A stretch of DNA of 64,000 nt from Pseudomonas sp. UBA4194 (GCF_002379585.1 NZ_DFUE01000075.1:64884-128883); one strand, 5' to 3'. Shown: positions 27,381-35,731, counted from the first letter of the stretch. Translations and numbers: made by a program. The notes: generated by a model from the letters alone, not told the origin.

Positions 27381-28526
27381 TTACTTACCACTGGCCTGGG
27401 CCGGCGCGAACAGGATGGCCGGAACGGGTTTGATGCCGGTCAGCGCAAACAGGCCGTTGAGGGTGTCAGCGGGCTTGAGTTGCGCAGCGCTGTCCGGATA
27501 GAACGCCTGGTTGAGGTTTTCCACGGCCACAATGTTCCAGCTGCTGGCGTAGAACTGGTGATAGATGCCGTACACCCGGTTCTGTTGGCTGGCCTTGAGC
27601 TGGGCAAAGCCTGGTCGCTTCTGCAGCAGCGCCAGCGAACGCTGGATGGCGGCGGCATCGACGCCTTCACCGAAGCCGAAGGGCGGGGCCACCGAAGTGT
27701 TGCCGGAGAAGCGCGAGCCGGTCATCACATAGACGTCCGGCTGCTTGCCCAGCACGGTTTCCAGGGTCACGTCGCCGGTGGCGCCGGGTACCAGGCTGGA
27801 GCCCAGGTTGGTACCGCCGGCGGCCTGAACCAGCTTGCCCCAGTAGACGTCGCCGTGGGTGAAGCAACAGGCGCTGGCGCCGCCCTGGCCGGCCTTGGCT
27901 TCGACGAAGACCAGCGGCTTTTGCGCGTGCTGGGCAGTGATTTTCTCGATCGCGCTCAGATGCTGCTGGTAGAAGTCGACGTAGGCCTTGGCCTCTTCTT
28001 CGCGGTTCAGCACCTGGCCAAGCAACTGCACGGTCTTCACGCTGTTGACCACAGGGTCCAGGTCGCTGTCGACGAACACCACGGGGATCTTCAGGTCCGC
28101 CAGCTTCTTGGCCACGCCGGCGTTTTCCAGGGAAGTCTTGGCACGGGTCTGGAACACCAGCAGGTCCGGACGGGAAGCCACCACGGCCTCCAGGTTCAGG
28201 TCGCCGTTGTCACCGAACTGCATGTCGGTGGCGCGGTTCGCGGTCTGCGGCCATTGTTTTTCGAAGACCTGCCAGGTGTTGGGGTCCGAACGCTTGACCA
28301 CGTTGTTCCACGCCACGATGCGCTCGAAGGGGTCTTTGCGGTCCAGCAGCGCCAGGGTGAACAGGTCTCGGCCATCCTGCAGCACGATGTGCTTGGGCTC
28401 GCTCGGAATCTCGACCTGACGGTTGGCCAGGTCGGTCACGGTAACGGGATAGGTGGTGGCTTGCGCGAAGGTGTGGCTTCCCAGCAGGAGGCCCACGCCC
28501 AGGAGAGTCTGTTTGAACAGGTGCAT
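27381..28526 (-). CDS. Fe(III)-siderophore/metal-chelate ABC substrate-binding protein
   Basis: 381 residues with a signal peptide (MHLFKQTLLGVGLLLGSHTF, cleavage after FAQA) and a type III binding-protein fold (VTVTDLANRQVEIPSEPKHIV, LLVFQTRAKTSLENAG). The segment KAGQGGASACCFTHGDVYWGK holds a Cys pair unusual for simple siderophore binders. The start at 28526 is chosen because of the signal peptide; a long upstream in-frame extension crosses a REPIN and is not coding. First gene of the operon with the permease and ATPase. I see no convincing Fur box upstream, so the ligand (siderophore, haem or other chelate) stays open. Confidence 0.87.
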   Translation of the reverse strand: MHLFKQTLLGVGLLLGSHTFAQATTYPVTVTDLANRQVEIPSEPKHIVLQDGRDLFTLALLDRKDPFERIVAWNNVVKRSDPNTWQVFEKQWPQTANRATDMQFGDNGDLNLEAVVASRPDLLVFQTRAKTSLENAGVAKKLADLKIPVVFVDSDLDPVVNSVKTVQLLGQVLNREEEAKAYVDFYQQHLSAIEKITAQHAQKPLVFVEAKAGQGGASACCFTHGDVYWGKLVQAAGGTNLGSSLVPGATGDVTLETVLGKQPDVYVMTGSRFSGNTSVAPPFGFGEGVDAAAIQRSLALLQKRPGFAQLKASQQNRVYGIYHQFYASSWNIVAVENLNQAFYPDSAAQLKPADTLNGLFALTGIKPVPAILFAPAQASGK

Positions 28527-28691
28527 TGGTAATCCATTTCGTCGAGGGGTGGTTTGATGTGCAACACGACCTCGGGCCGCAGAAGACCGCGACAGGTTAT
28601 AGGAAACATTCGCATCCGTCAGGTTTGATGTGGGGTGAGGGCTCTGGCTGGGGGCTTGGAGAGGGAGTGGGGCGGGGGTTTGGTGGTGGAT

Positions 28692-28804
28692 GGTCCCCTC
28701 ACCCCAGCCCTCTCCCTTGGGGAGAGGGAGCCGTACGCGGTATGCCTTTAGCTCCCTCTCCCTCAGGGCGATACGGCGGCCCGGGAGGGCTGGGGTGAGG
28801 GGAC
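28692..28804. repeat. REPIN-like inverted repeat, second copy
   Basis: Same family as 5819-5935: arms built on TCCCCTCACCCCAGCCCTCT at 28692-28730 and, inverted, at 28752-28804. The right arm carries a short insertion (GCGATACGGCGGCCC) that breaks perfect complementarity. It lies between the divergent binding-protein and exporter genes, an unusual place for a terminator-type element. Confidence 0.8.
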
Positions 28805-28917
28805 GATCCCCCCCAAATCCCCCCACCCACAATCAAGATCGAACAGCTCACCCAGCCCGCACTCAAACCCCTGTTAACATGGTCAGCTTTTCCACCCCCC
28901 CGCTTCCGGAGACCCTT

Positions 28918-30771
28918 ATGCTCCGTTCTTTCGAACGCCGCCTCGACCCTTTTCCGCCCGACGAGGCGCCACCGCCGCCGCAGGGCCTGGCACGCTTCCT
29001 GTGGGCCTGCACCCGCGGGGCGCGGGGGCACATCCTGGCCCTGGCGGTGCTCAGCGCCGCGGTGTCCATCTACGAAGCCTGGTTGTTCTCCTTCCTCGGC
29101 CAGGTGGTCGACCTGCTCGCGACCTGGCAGAAAGACGGATCGATAGGCCGCCCCGAGAGCAGTGTGCTGTGGGGCATCGCCGCGGTGCTGCTGATCAGCA
29201 TCGTGCTGGTGGCGTTGCGCACGATGGTGCAGCACCAGGTATTGGCCATCAATCTACCGCTGCGACTGCGCTGGGATTTTCACCGGCTGATGTTGCGCCA
29301 GAGCCTTTCGTTCTTTTCCGACGAGTTCTCCGGGCGCGTGACCACCAAGGTCATGCAGACCGCCTTGTCGGTGCGCGAGGTGCTGTTCACCCTCATCGAG
29401 ATCGCGCCGGGTATCGGCGTGTATTTCATCGCGATCATCGCCTTGGCCGGCGGGTTCGATCTGCGCCTGATGCTGCCCTTCGTGGGCTGGGTGGTGCTGT
29501 TCGGCCTGGCCATGTGGTATTTCGTGCCGCGCCTGGGCAAAGTAGGCCAGGAACAGGCCCACGCCCGGTCATCCATGACCGGCAGGATCTCCGACGCCTA
29601 CACCAACATCACCACGGTGAAGCTGTTCTCGCACACCAACCGCGAAGCGCACTTCGCCCGTGCGGCCATGGAAGACTTCAAGGACACCGGCTTCCGTCAG
29701 ATGCGCCTGGTGAGTCAGTTCGAGATCGTCAATCAGGCGCTGGTAGTGGGGCTGATTCTGGCGGCGGGCGGCTATGCCCTGTGGCTGTGGCACGCCGGTG
29801 AAGTGGGGACCGGCGCGGTGGCGGCAATTACCGCCATGGCGTTGCGGATCAACGGCATGTCCCACTGGATCATGTGGCAGATGACTTCGCTGTTCGAGAA
29901 TATCGGCAATGTCCAGGACGGTATCTCGACCCTGACCCGTGGCCCCAAGGTAAAGGATGACCCCGACGCCGCAGTGCTGCAGACCACCGGGGGCGCCATC
30001 GCCTTCAACAACGTCAGCTTCAACTACAACGGCGAACGCCAGGTGCTCGATGGCCTGAACCTGAACATCCGTCCGGGCGAGAAAATCGGCCTGGTGGGCC
30101 GTTCCGGGGCCGGCAAGTCGACCCTGATCAACCTGCTGTTGCGCTTCTACGATGTGGACAGCGGTGCGATCACCGTCGACGGGCAAAACATTGCTCACGT
30201 CACCCAGGACAGCTTGCGCAGCGCCATGGGCATGGTGACCCAGGATACCTCGCTGCTGCACCGCTCCATCCGTGACAACATTGCCTACGCACGGCCCGAC
30301 ACTACCGATGAGGACGTGCGCGAGGCAGCGATCAAGGCCCAGGCCGATGCTTTCATCCAGCAGTTGAGCGACAAGCAGGGGCGCAGCGGGTATGACACGC
30401 TGGTGGGTGAGCGGGGCATCAAGCTATCCGGCGGTCAGCGTCAACGCATCGCGATTGCGCGGGTGATGCTCAAGAATGCGCCGATCCTGCTTCTGGACGA
30501 AGCGACCAGCGCGCTGGATTCGGAAGTGGAAGTGGCCATTCAGGAAAGCCTCGACGAGATGATGCAGGGCAAGACCGTTATCGCCATCGCCCACCGGCTT
30601 TCCACCATTGCCGCCATGGACCGGCTGATCGTCATGGACCAAGGCCGCATCATAGAGGAGGGCACCCACGGCGAGCTGCTGGCCCGCAATGGCGTATACG
30701 CGCGGCTTTGGCAGCACCAGAGTGGGGGGTTTCTCGGCGAAGACCAAGGCATAGCGGAAGCCCTCGAATAA
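28918..30771 (+). CDS. ABC exporter, fused permease and ATPase
   Basis: 617 residues. Six-helix type I exporter membrane domain (about 25-340) followed by an ATPase with Walker A GRSGAGKST, signature KLSGGQRQRIAIARVML and Walker B ILLLDEATSALDSEVE. Such half-transporters dimerise to export lipids, drugs or peptides. The ATG at 28918 has GGAG six bases upstream; the upstream in-frame stretch runs through the REPIN and is rejected. Single gene; the REPIN array starts just after its stop. Confidence 0.88.
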   Translation: MLRSFERRLDPFPPDEAPPPPQGLARFLWACTRGARGHILALAVLSAAVSIYEAWLFSFLGQVVDLLATWQKDGSIGRPESSVLWGIAAVLLISIVLVALRTMVQHQVLAINLPLRLRWDFHRLMLRQSLSFFSDEFSGRVTTKVMQTALSVREVLFTLIEIAPGIGVYFIAIIALAGGFDLRLMLPFVGWVVLFGLAMWYFVPRLGKVGQEQAHARSSMTGRISDAYTNITTVKLFSHTNREAHFARAAMEDFKDTGFRQMRLVSQFEIVNQALVVGLILAAGGYALWLWHAGEVGTGAVAAITAMALRINGMSHWIMWQMTSLFENIGNVQDGISTLTRGPKVKDDPDAAVLQTTGGAIAFNNVSFNYNGERQVLDGLNLNIRPGEKIGLVGRSGAGKSTLINLLLRFYDVDSGAITVDGQNIAHVTQDSLRSAMGMVTQDTSLLHRSIRDNIAYARPDTTDEDVREAAIKAQADAFIQQLSDKQGRSGYDTLVGERGIKLSGGQRQRIAIARVMLKNAPILLLDEATSALDSEVEVAIQESLDEMMQGKTVIAIAHRLSTIAAMDRLIVMDQGRIIEEGTHGELLARNGVYARLWQHQSGGFLGEDQGIAEALE

Positions 30772-30786
30772 TCCCCCTTGCCCCCA

Positions 30787-31597
30787 CTGTAGGAGCGGCG
30801 CCCTAGCCGCGAAGACGCCCGCCCGTGCGCCGCCCGATCTGGATATTGCACAAAAGCCACCGGCCCCTTCGCGGCTATGACGCCGCTCCTACAAAACCAC
30901 CGCGAAGGCGCCCGCTCGTGCACCGCTGGATCTGGATATTGCATAGAAGCTACCGGCCTCTTCGCGGCTATAACGCCGCTCCTACAGAAGTACCGCGATT
31001 CCGCTGTAGGAGCGGCGTGCTAGCCGCGAAGGCGTCAGCATGGCCGCCGCCAGATCCGGATATTGCACAAAAGCCACCGGCCCCTTCGCGGCTATCACGC
31101 CGCTCCTACAAAGCCACCGCGATCCTCCCCCTGTAGGAGCGGCGTCATAGCCGCGAAGGAGTCAGCATGGGCGCCGCTGGATCTGGATATTGCATAGAAG
31201 CTACCGGCCTCTTCGCGGCTATGACGCCGCTCCTACAAAGCCACCGCGATCCTGCCTCTGTAGGAGCGGCGTGACAGCCGCGAAGGCGTCAGCATGGGCA
31301 CCGCTGGATCTGAATATTGCATAGAGGCTGCCGGCCCCTTCGCGGCTATGACGCCGCTCCTACAAAACCACCGCGATCCTCCCCCTGTAGGAGCGGCGTG
31401 ATAGCCGCGAAGGCGTCAGCATGGGCGCCGCTGGATCTGGATATTGCATAGAAGCTACTGGCCTCTTCGCGGCTATCACGCCGCTCCTACAGAAGTACTG
31501 CGGTCGTCCCCTGTAGGAGCGGCGTGATAGCCGCGAAGGCGTCCGCATGGGCGCCGCTGGATCTGGACTGGGCGCAGCTATCACACCGCTTCTGCGG
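30787..31597. repeat. Tandem REPIN array, seven units with about 127-bp period
   Basis: Each unit has a forward REP (CTGTAGGAGCGGCGT...TAGCCGCGAAGG), a conserved spacer (CGCTGGATCTGGATATTGCA), an inverted REP and a short linker (CCACCGCGATCCT). Forward REPs start at 30787, 31004, 31131, 31258, 31385 and 31511; steps of 127, 127, 127 and 126 show tandem duplication of the whole REPIN. The second unit lost its forward REP, apparently by deletion between short GCG repeats near 30900; the last inverted REP (31571-31597) is decayed. No gene is contained. Confidence 0.92.
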
Positions 31598-31701
31598 TTG
31601 ACACATGTGGATGCAGATTACGGATATCCCGTCCTGCGGCGCGGTCTACTTTTAGTGCAAAGCAGAACAATAAAAAATCCAGCCACCCTTGTGAGGCAAC
31701 G

Positions 31702-31962
31702 ATGCTCTCTCATCTTGAGTTGCGCCACGTATTCGAGTCCGCGTTCCTGCCTACCGAGTGCAAATGCACGATCGGTTCGGGCAGGACCATGACCATCCAG
31801 CTCATCAATCCTCGGACCAAAAAAGCCGAGCTCACGCGAAGCGCGATCCCGATCGGCAGTTTGACCTCGAGCAGGGCCATAGCGGAGCTGGTCACCGAGC
31901 TGAAGGAGGAGCTGCGGCTCTGGCCGATGGCGCATCAGGATCGCCGCAAGCATCGGCGCTAG
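31702..31962 (+). CDS. DUF1652 domain-containing protein
   Basis: 86 residues. The pattern MLSHLELRHVFESAFLPTEC, then TSSRAIAELVTELKEEL, is that of the small DUF1652 family found in pseudomonads. No signal peptide or membrane segment. GTGAGG lies six bases before the ATG. Function unknown. The last 71 bases overlap the opposite gene at 31892-32257. Confidence 0.8.
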   Translation: MLSHLELRHVFESAFLPTECKCTIGSGRTMTIQLINPRTKKAELTRSAIPIGSLTSSRAIAELVTELKEELRLWPMAHQDRRKHRR

Positions 31963-32257
31963 CCCCACCTGTCAGCGGATGCTCAGCCCTTGGACTCAAC
32001 CCCTCGCGACCGTGCGACCCAGTCTCGGGCGGAGCAGCCATGACCCAGGGATTCTGGCAGCGCCGCCTGCACCACACCGAGCCGGGTCCAGACAGCGCCA
32101 GGGCGCGGGCCACGACATGAGTACACAGCTGCCCGTACTCGTTCATCTGGTGCAGCGGCATCCCTATCAATTCGGCGGCGACAGCGCGCGACGTCGCTGC
32201 CACCACCCATTCAGATTCTTCCCAGCGACACTGATAAACCCTAAGCGTCCGGCGCAT
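31892..32257 (-). CDS. Hypothetical protein, possibly with read-through tail
   Basis: 121 residues. The first 70 or so (MRRTLRVYQCRWEESEWVV, AATSRAVAAELIGMPLHQMN, ARALALSGPGSVWCRRR) look like a small Pseudomonas protein type of about that length. A GGGAG site lies well placed before the ATG. The remaining 50 residues are Pro/Ala/Gly-rich and run into the opposite DUF1652 gene, so the ancestral stop may have been lost by a frameshift or substitution. Function unknown. Confidence 0.5.
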   Translation of the reverse strand: MRRTLRVYQCRWEESEWVVAATSRAVAAELIGMPLHQMNEYGQLCTHVVARALALSGPGSVWCRRRCQNPWVMAAPPETGSHGREGLSPRAEHPLTGGASADACGDPDAPSARAAAPPSAR

Positions 32258-32427
32258 GGTTACAACTCCCTATTTCATACGCTATACGCTTATGTAGCGC
32301 GCCCTTGCGACCCTGTCCAGCACCCGCAGTAATCGCCCATTGCCATCACTCCGATTTGCGACCTGAATCGTTGGAGCACCTCTAAAACGGTAGAATGCAT
32401 ATCCACCACCGCTCAGTCATGTGAAAT

Positions 32428-33090
32428 ATGAACCCTGCGTTGTTTGTTTCCGTCGATGGCCCCAAGGGAACCGGCAAGACCACCCTGTTGGAGGCGGTCA
32501 CCCACACCCTGCGGGCAGACGGTAGAAAAGTGGTCCGACTCTGCGAAAGAAAGAGCGACCCGTTCAGGGCCGACACCATGGCCTTGGTCAACAGGCTTGC
32601 CCGCGATCCCAGCCGCGACCTGGAATGGGAAGTGTGCCAACGCCTGGCAGACAGCCGGCACTGGATTACCCAGCACGTGCTGCCCAGGCAACCTGCGGGC
32701 AGCATCATTCTGATGGATCGGTGGTACCCGTCCGACGCCGCGTTTCGCCGCACGATCCCCTTCGCGGACATCCTGCGGCTGAACATGGAGCGCCAAGTAC
32801 GGGTCCCGGACCTTCTGGTCGGGGTGATCACCGACCCGCACGTTTCATGGGCCAGGGCCGCGGCACGGACGCGAGGTCTGGGCAGCACCGTCATGCACCA
32901 GCTCAACGAGCATGTCGCCTGCACAGAAGCCTTCGAAACGGCCATAGCGGATCAGGGGTGGACTCTGTGTCGAAACCAGGGAACCATCGAGCAGGCAACC
33001 GCGCAGGTGGTTGCCGACATCAACAGCGCGCTGGATCGCTCCATTCAAACCGAACGCCGTGAAGCAGCCGCTCAGGGAAGGACGATGTAG
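32428..33090 (+). CDS. dTMP-kinase-like P-loop nucleotide kinase
   Basis: 220 residues with P-loop DGPKGTGKTTLLEAV at the N-terminus, DR motif ILMDRWYPSDAAFR near residue 98 and a LID-like RAAARTRGLG segment, the layout of thymidylate kinase family proteins. It is not the usual housekeeping tmk (normally next to holB/pabC) and is diverged, so it is an accessory nucleoside monophosphate kinase. The 3' end overlaps the opposite DUF1543 gene by 19 bases. Confidence 0.7.
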   Translation: MNPALFVSVDGPKGTGKTTLLEAVTHTLRADGRKVVRLCERKSDPFRADTMALVNRLARDPSRDLEWEVCQRLADSRHWITQHVLPRQPAGSIILMDRWYPSDAAFRRTIPFADILRLNMERQVRVPDLLVGVITDPHVSWARAAARTRGLGSTVMHQLNEHVACTEAFETAIADQGWTLCRNQGTIEQATAQVVADINSALDRSIQTERREAAAQGRTM

Positions 33091-33566
33091 TCGTTGCGCT
33101 GAACCACGCCCCGATGTGCCGCGTCTACCAGATGCACGTAGCGGCCACCGACTGAGTCGATAGGCAGGCAGTCGTCTACATCCAGCACCGCGTCGGTATG
33201 TGGCTGTGTCCAGTGCGTCAGCATCTGGCGCTTTCCTTTGGCCATAGCCTCTTTACGGTTTGCGGCAGCTACCAGCAGATAGTGATGGGCCTCGCCAAAC
33301 ACCTGCCGTTCGTAGCCGCCCAGGTTGATGAAGTACAGTCGAACGGAGTCCGGCGACGGTGCCAGGGGGCTGAGTTCCACTTTCCAGTGTTCGATGCCGT
33401 CTACCATCATCCACGAGTCGATATGCACGCCCTTGGCGCTGCCGAACCAGGCTTCGCGCAGCTGTGGATAGGTGGCTTCCAGGCTATCGGCCACCACGAA
33501 CACCACATCGTGTACTTCGATCTTCGCTTTGGGATGTTTCCCGCCCAACATCACGACATACAGCAT
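33072..33566 (-). CDS. DUF1543 domain-containing protein
   Basis: 164 residues starting MLYVVMLGGKHPKAKIEVHD, the typical DUF1543 start. Two related alpha/beta segments occur (VVFVVADSLEATYPQLREAW and LYFINLGGYERQVFGE...HHYLLVAAANRKEA). Cytosolic, function unknown. Its C-terminal end overlaps the kinase gene on the other strand by 19 bases. Confidence 0.85.
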   Translation of the reverse strand: MLYVVMLGGKHPKAKIEVHDVVFVVADSLEATYPQLREAWFGSAKGVHIDSWMMVDGIEHWKVELSPLAPSPDSVRLYFINLGGYERQVFGEAHHYLLVAAANRKEAMAKGKRQMLTHWTQPHTDAVLDVDDCLPIDSVGGRYVHLVDAAHRGVVQRNDYIVLP

Positions 33567-33600
33567 GGGTTCGCCCTAGGTAATCGAATCACTGGGGGAA

Positions 33601-34380
33601 TCAGTCAAACCGGCCAGGCGACAGTTCGCCTATCACTGGCCGGGCGAACAGATAGCCTTGCATCAACTCGATACCCAGTTCCAGGATCGCAGCACTCTCT
33701 TCACGGGTTTCGACACCCTCGGCGATGACGACGATGTTCAACCGGTTCGCCACCAGTACGATGCCTTCCACAATGGCTTGCTTGGTGGGGTTCTTGTCGA
33801 TGTCCCGCGTCAGCGCCATGTCGATTTTCAGAACACCGGGCTGGAACATGGCCAAAAGGTTCAGACCCGAATAGCCCGAGCCAAAGTCATCGATAGCCGT
33901 GGTAAAGCCCTGGCGTTGGTATTCGGCGAAGATCGACTTGAGATGATCGGGATCGACCACTTGCTCACCCTCGGTCACCTCGAACATCAGTCTGTCCAAC
34001 GGGAACTCGAATTGCCGCGCGGCTTCCAGCGTGGCACGAATGCAGGTTTCGGCCCGATAAACCGCGTTAGGCAGGAAATTGATACTGAGCAGGCAGCCAG
34101 GAATCGCCGGGAGGCCCAGCCGGGCCGCTTCTTCGATCGCCTTGACGCGGCAGGCCTGATCGAACCGGTAGCGATTGGTTTCGGTGACCTTGCTCAGAAT
34201 CGAGAAAGCCGACTCCCCATTCAGACCGCGCACCAGCGCCTCGTAAGCGAACGGCTGGCGTGTACGCACATTGAAGATCGGCTGGAAAGCCATGGTGAAA
34301 TCGAAGCCCAGGGCTTCGTGGTTTCTGCACTCGGCGCAGCCCAGGGCTCGAAAGGGGAGAACGGCAGGTTGGTCAGGCAT
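33601..34380 (-). CDS. EAL-domain cyclic-di-GMP phosphodiesterase
   Basis: 259 residues, a stand-alone EAL domain. The signature EALVRG, metal-binding Asn in LSINFLPNAV, Glu in MFEVTEGEQ, DDFGSGYSGLNLL, Lys in LKIDMAL and Glu in AEGVETREE are present, so hydrolysis of c-di-GMP is likely. A short N-terminal segment LGCAECRNHEALGF has a CxxC pair that could sense redox or metal. ATG 34380 is preferred to the upstream TTG at 34410; neither has a strong ribosome site. Confidence 0.88.
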   Translation of the reverse strand: MPDQPAVLPFRALGCAECRNHEALGFDFTMAFQPIFNVRTRQPFAYEALVRGLNGESAFSILSKVTETNRYRFDQACRVKAIEEAARLGLPAIPGCLLSINFLPNAVYRAETCIRATLEAARQFEFPLDRLMFEVTEGEQVVDPDHLKSIFAEYQRQGFTTAIDDFGSGYSGLNLLAMFQPGVLKIDMALTRDIDKNPTKQAIVEGIVLVANRLNIVVIAEGVETREESAAILELGIELMQGYLFARPVIGELSPGRFD

Positions 34381-34490
34381 ATTCGGGTACCGAGACGGTG
34401 AAATTTGCAACGCCGCAGCGTCAAGCTACGGTTCAATGCCATGCTATCGGCAGACGGCACTAAAACTGAAGGGTGCCACGGTGCCGTTTA

Positions 34491-34826
34491 TCATTTACCG
34501 GGTTCAGTATCACCCGCGTCCAATGCGCGAAACCAGTCCGCGTAGGGTGTATTGGCCACCTGATAGCGGTTCCAATCCGCACTGCCGTCGTTCCACCACA
34601 CTGGACCGCGTTCGCCCAGTGCCACTTTTGCGGTTTGAACGACAGCCCTTGCTGCCTTCATTTGAGCAGCATCACCCGATGCCTTGGCCGCTTTTACCGC
34701 TCGGCGACCGTTCATGAGGTCCTTTACCAGGCGCGCCCGATCTTCTTCTCCAAGTGACGGATTGCTACAGCGCCACAGTTGGCCTTTGATCACAAAATAG
34801 CGGCCATCAGGGGTGGTGGGATTCAT
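34491..34826 (-). CDS. Conserved hypothetical protein (111 aa)
   Basis: 111 residues: GRYFVIKGQLWRCSNPSLGE, a central Lys/Ala-rich helix (GRRAVKAAKASGDAAQMKAA) and the end GERGPVWWNDGSADWNRYQV. This type recurs in soil bacteria as a small unassigned protein, possibly nucleic-acid associated by its basic helix (inference). ATG 34826 gives the usual start; a GTG at 34847 is also in frame. Confidence 0.6.
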   Translation of the reverse strand: MNPTTPDGRYFVIKGQLWRCSNPSLGEEDRARLVKDLMNGRRAVKAAKASGDAAQMKAARAVVQTAKVALGERGPVWWNDGSADWNRYQVANTPYADWFRALDAGDTEPGK

Positions 34827-35110
34827 ATGGCTGGACCGACGCCGCACAGCCTATGCGTACAGCTTGCTTGAATGGTTCTCAATGGATGGTGCTCCTGGCG
34901 CTTGTGCGCATGGGACAACAGCGACGCCCCAGGATTTCAGACGGTCCCGAGGGAAGGTGACATTACCCACGCAGATCGTCCGGGCCACTTGAATCGAACC
35001 CTAAAATCGAACAGGGACACATCCGTTCAAACTTTTACCGGCTTGCACCAGTCCGTTCTTAAGTCACCTGCGGGCCATCGGCTGCGGGCCTTTCATTACG
35101 GAGATATCCA

Positions 35111-35518
35111 ATGAGTTTCTTCAGCACGATTCTAGAAAAACTGGGATTGAACAAACACGAACAAGCACCCCCAGCCCCTGAACCTACTGGGACACCGGCG
35201 CCGACCGACGCCACCACCAGCGTTTCTTCCGGCGCCACACCTGCGGCCACCGCGATCAGCGAGGTCGACGTCGCCCAGAAACTCGAGACGTTGGCTGGCC
35301 AGAGTTCGGCAGAACTCAACTGGCGCACCTCGATCGTCGATCTGCTCAAGCTCCTGGATATGGACAGCAGCCTGACGGCTCGCAAAGAGCTGGCTGAGGA
35401 ATTGCACTACACCGGTTCCACTGACGACTCGGCCGCCATGAACATCTGGTTGCATTCGGCGGTGATGAAGAAGCTGGCCGAGAACGGCGGTAAAGTGCCG
35501 GCCGATCTGCTGGACTGA
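35111..35518 (+). CDS. DUF3597 domain-containing protein
   Basis: 135 residues starting MSFFSTILEKLG. A Pro/Ala/Thr-rich linker (about 20-50) is followed by the DUF3597 helical domain (SEVDVAQKLETLAGQ, NWRTSIVDLLKLLDMDSSLT, ARKELAEELHYTG). GGAG lies before the ATG at 35100-35103. Related to LysM-associated stress proteins; precise function unknown. It ends 20 bases before the GacA-like element of the small RNA. Confidence 0.85.
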   Translation: MSFFSTILEKLGLNKHEQAPPAPEPTGTPAPTDATTSVSSGATPAATAISEVDVAQKLETLAGQSSAELNWRTSIVDLLKLLDMDSSLTARKELAEELHYTGSTDDSAAMNIWLHSAVMKKLAENGGKVPADLLD

Positions 35519-35538
35519 GCAACCGGTATCTCGTTACC

Positions 35539-35556
35539 TATAGCGAATGTCTTACA
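35539..35556 (+). promoter_or_regulatory. GacA-type upstream activating sequence
   Basis: The 18 bases TATAGCGAATGTCTTACA fit the GacA box TGTAAG-N2-AT-N2-CTTACA with a perfect right half (CTTACA), the central AT in place and a degenerate left half (three of six). A -10-like TTTAAT lies at 35600-35605, putting the box centre about 65 bases before the expected RNA start, as for known rsm promoters. Confidence 0.55.
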
Positions 35557-35611
35557 AATCTTTGCGACCGCAGCCATAGGCTCACGCAAAGGCTTTGGAT
35601 TTAATAGAGCC

Positions 35612-35731
35612 ATCAACTGAGAGGCCGGACGCTCTCGGAGGTCACGGACGATCAACCATTGCCTGGAGGCTACCGACAGGATGTTGGAATGGTTTTGATA
35701 ACAGAAAAGAACCCGCTTCGGCGGGTTTTTT
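35612..35731 (+). ncRNA. Rsm-type regulatory small RNA (RsmX/Y/Z-like)
   Basis: About 120 bases ending in a strong intrinsic terminator (stem AACCCGC/GCGGGTT at 35710-35727, loop TTCG, six Ts). Six GGA motifs occur, several displayed in loops: GAGAG-[GCCGGACG]-CTCTC (35619-35636), GGTC-[ACGGAC]-GATC (35640-35653, a perfect ANGGAN loop), GCC-[TGGA]-GGC (35661-35670) and ACA-[GGA]-TGT (35676-35684), the last two inside an outer AACCATT/AATGGTT stem. Such RNAs sequester RsmA/RsmE (CsrA) and relieve translational repression under GacS/GacA. No protein frame fits. The 5' end is estimated. Confidence 0.78.

Noticed and set aside
26493..28532. Plus-strand frame of about 680 codons antisense to permease and binding-protein genes
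   Set aside because: Gln/His/Gly-rich shadow frame with no recognisable domain.
28527..28832. N-terminal extension of the chelate-binding protein
   Set aside because: It crosses the REPIN and would hide a clear signal peptide that begins at 28526.
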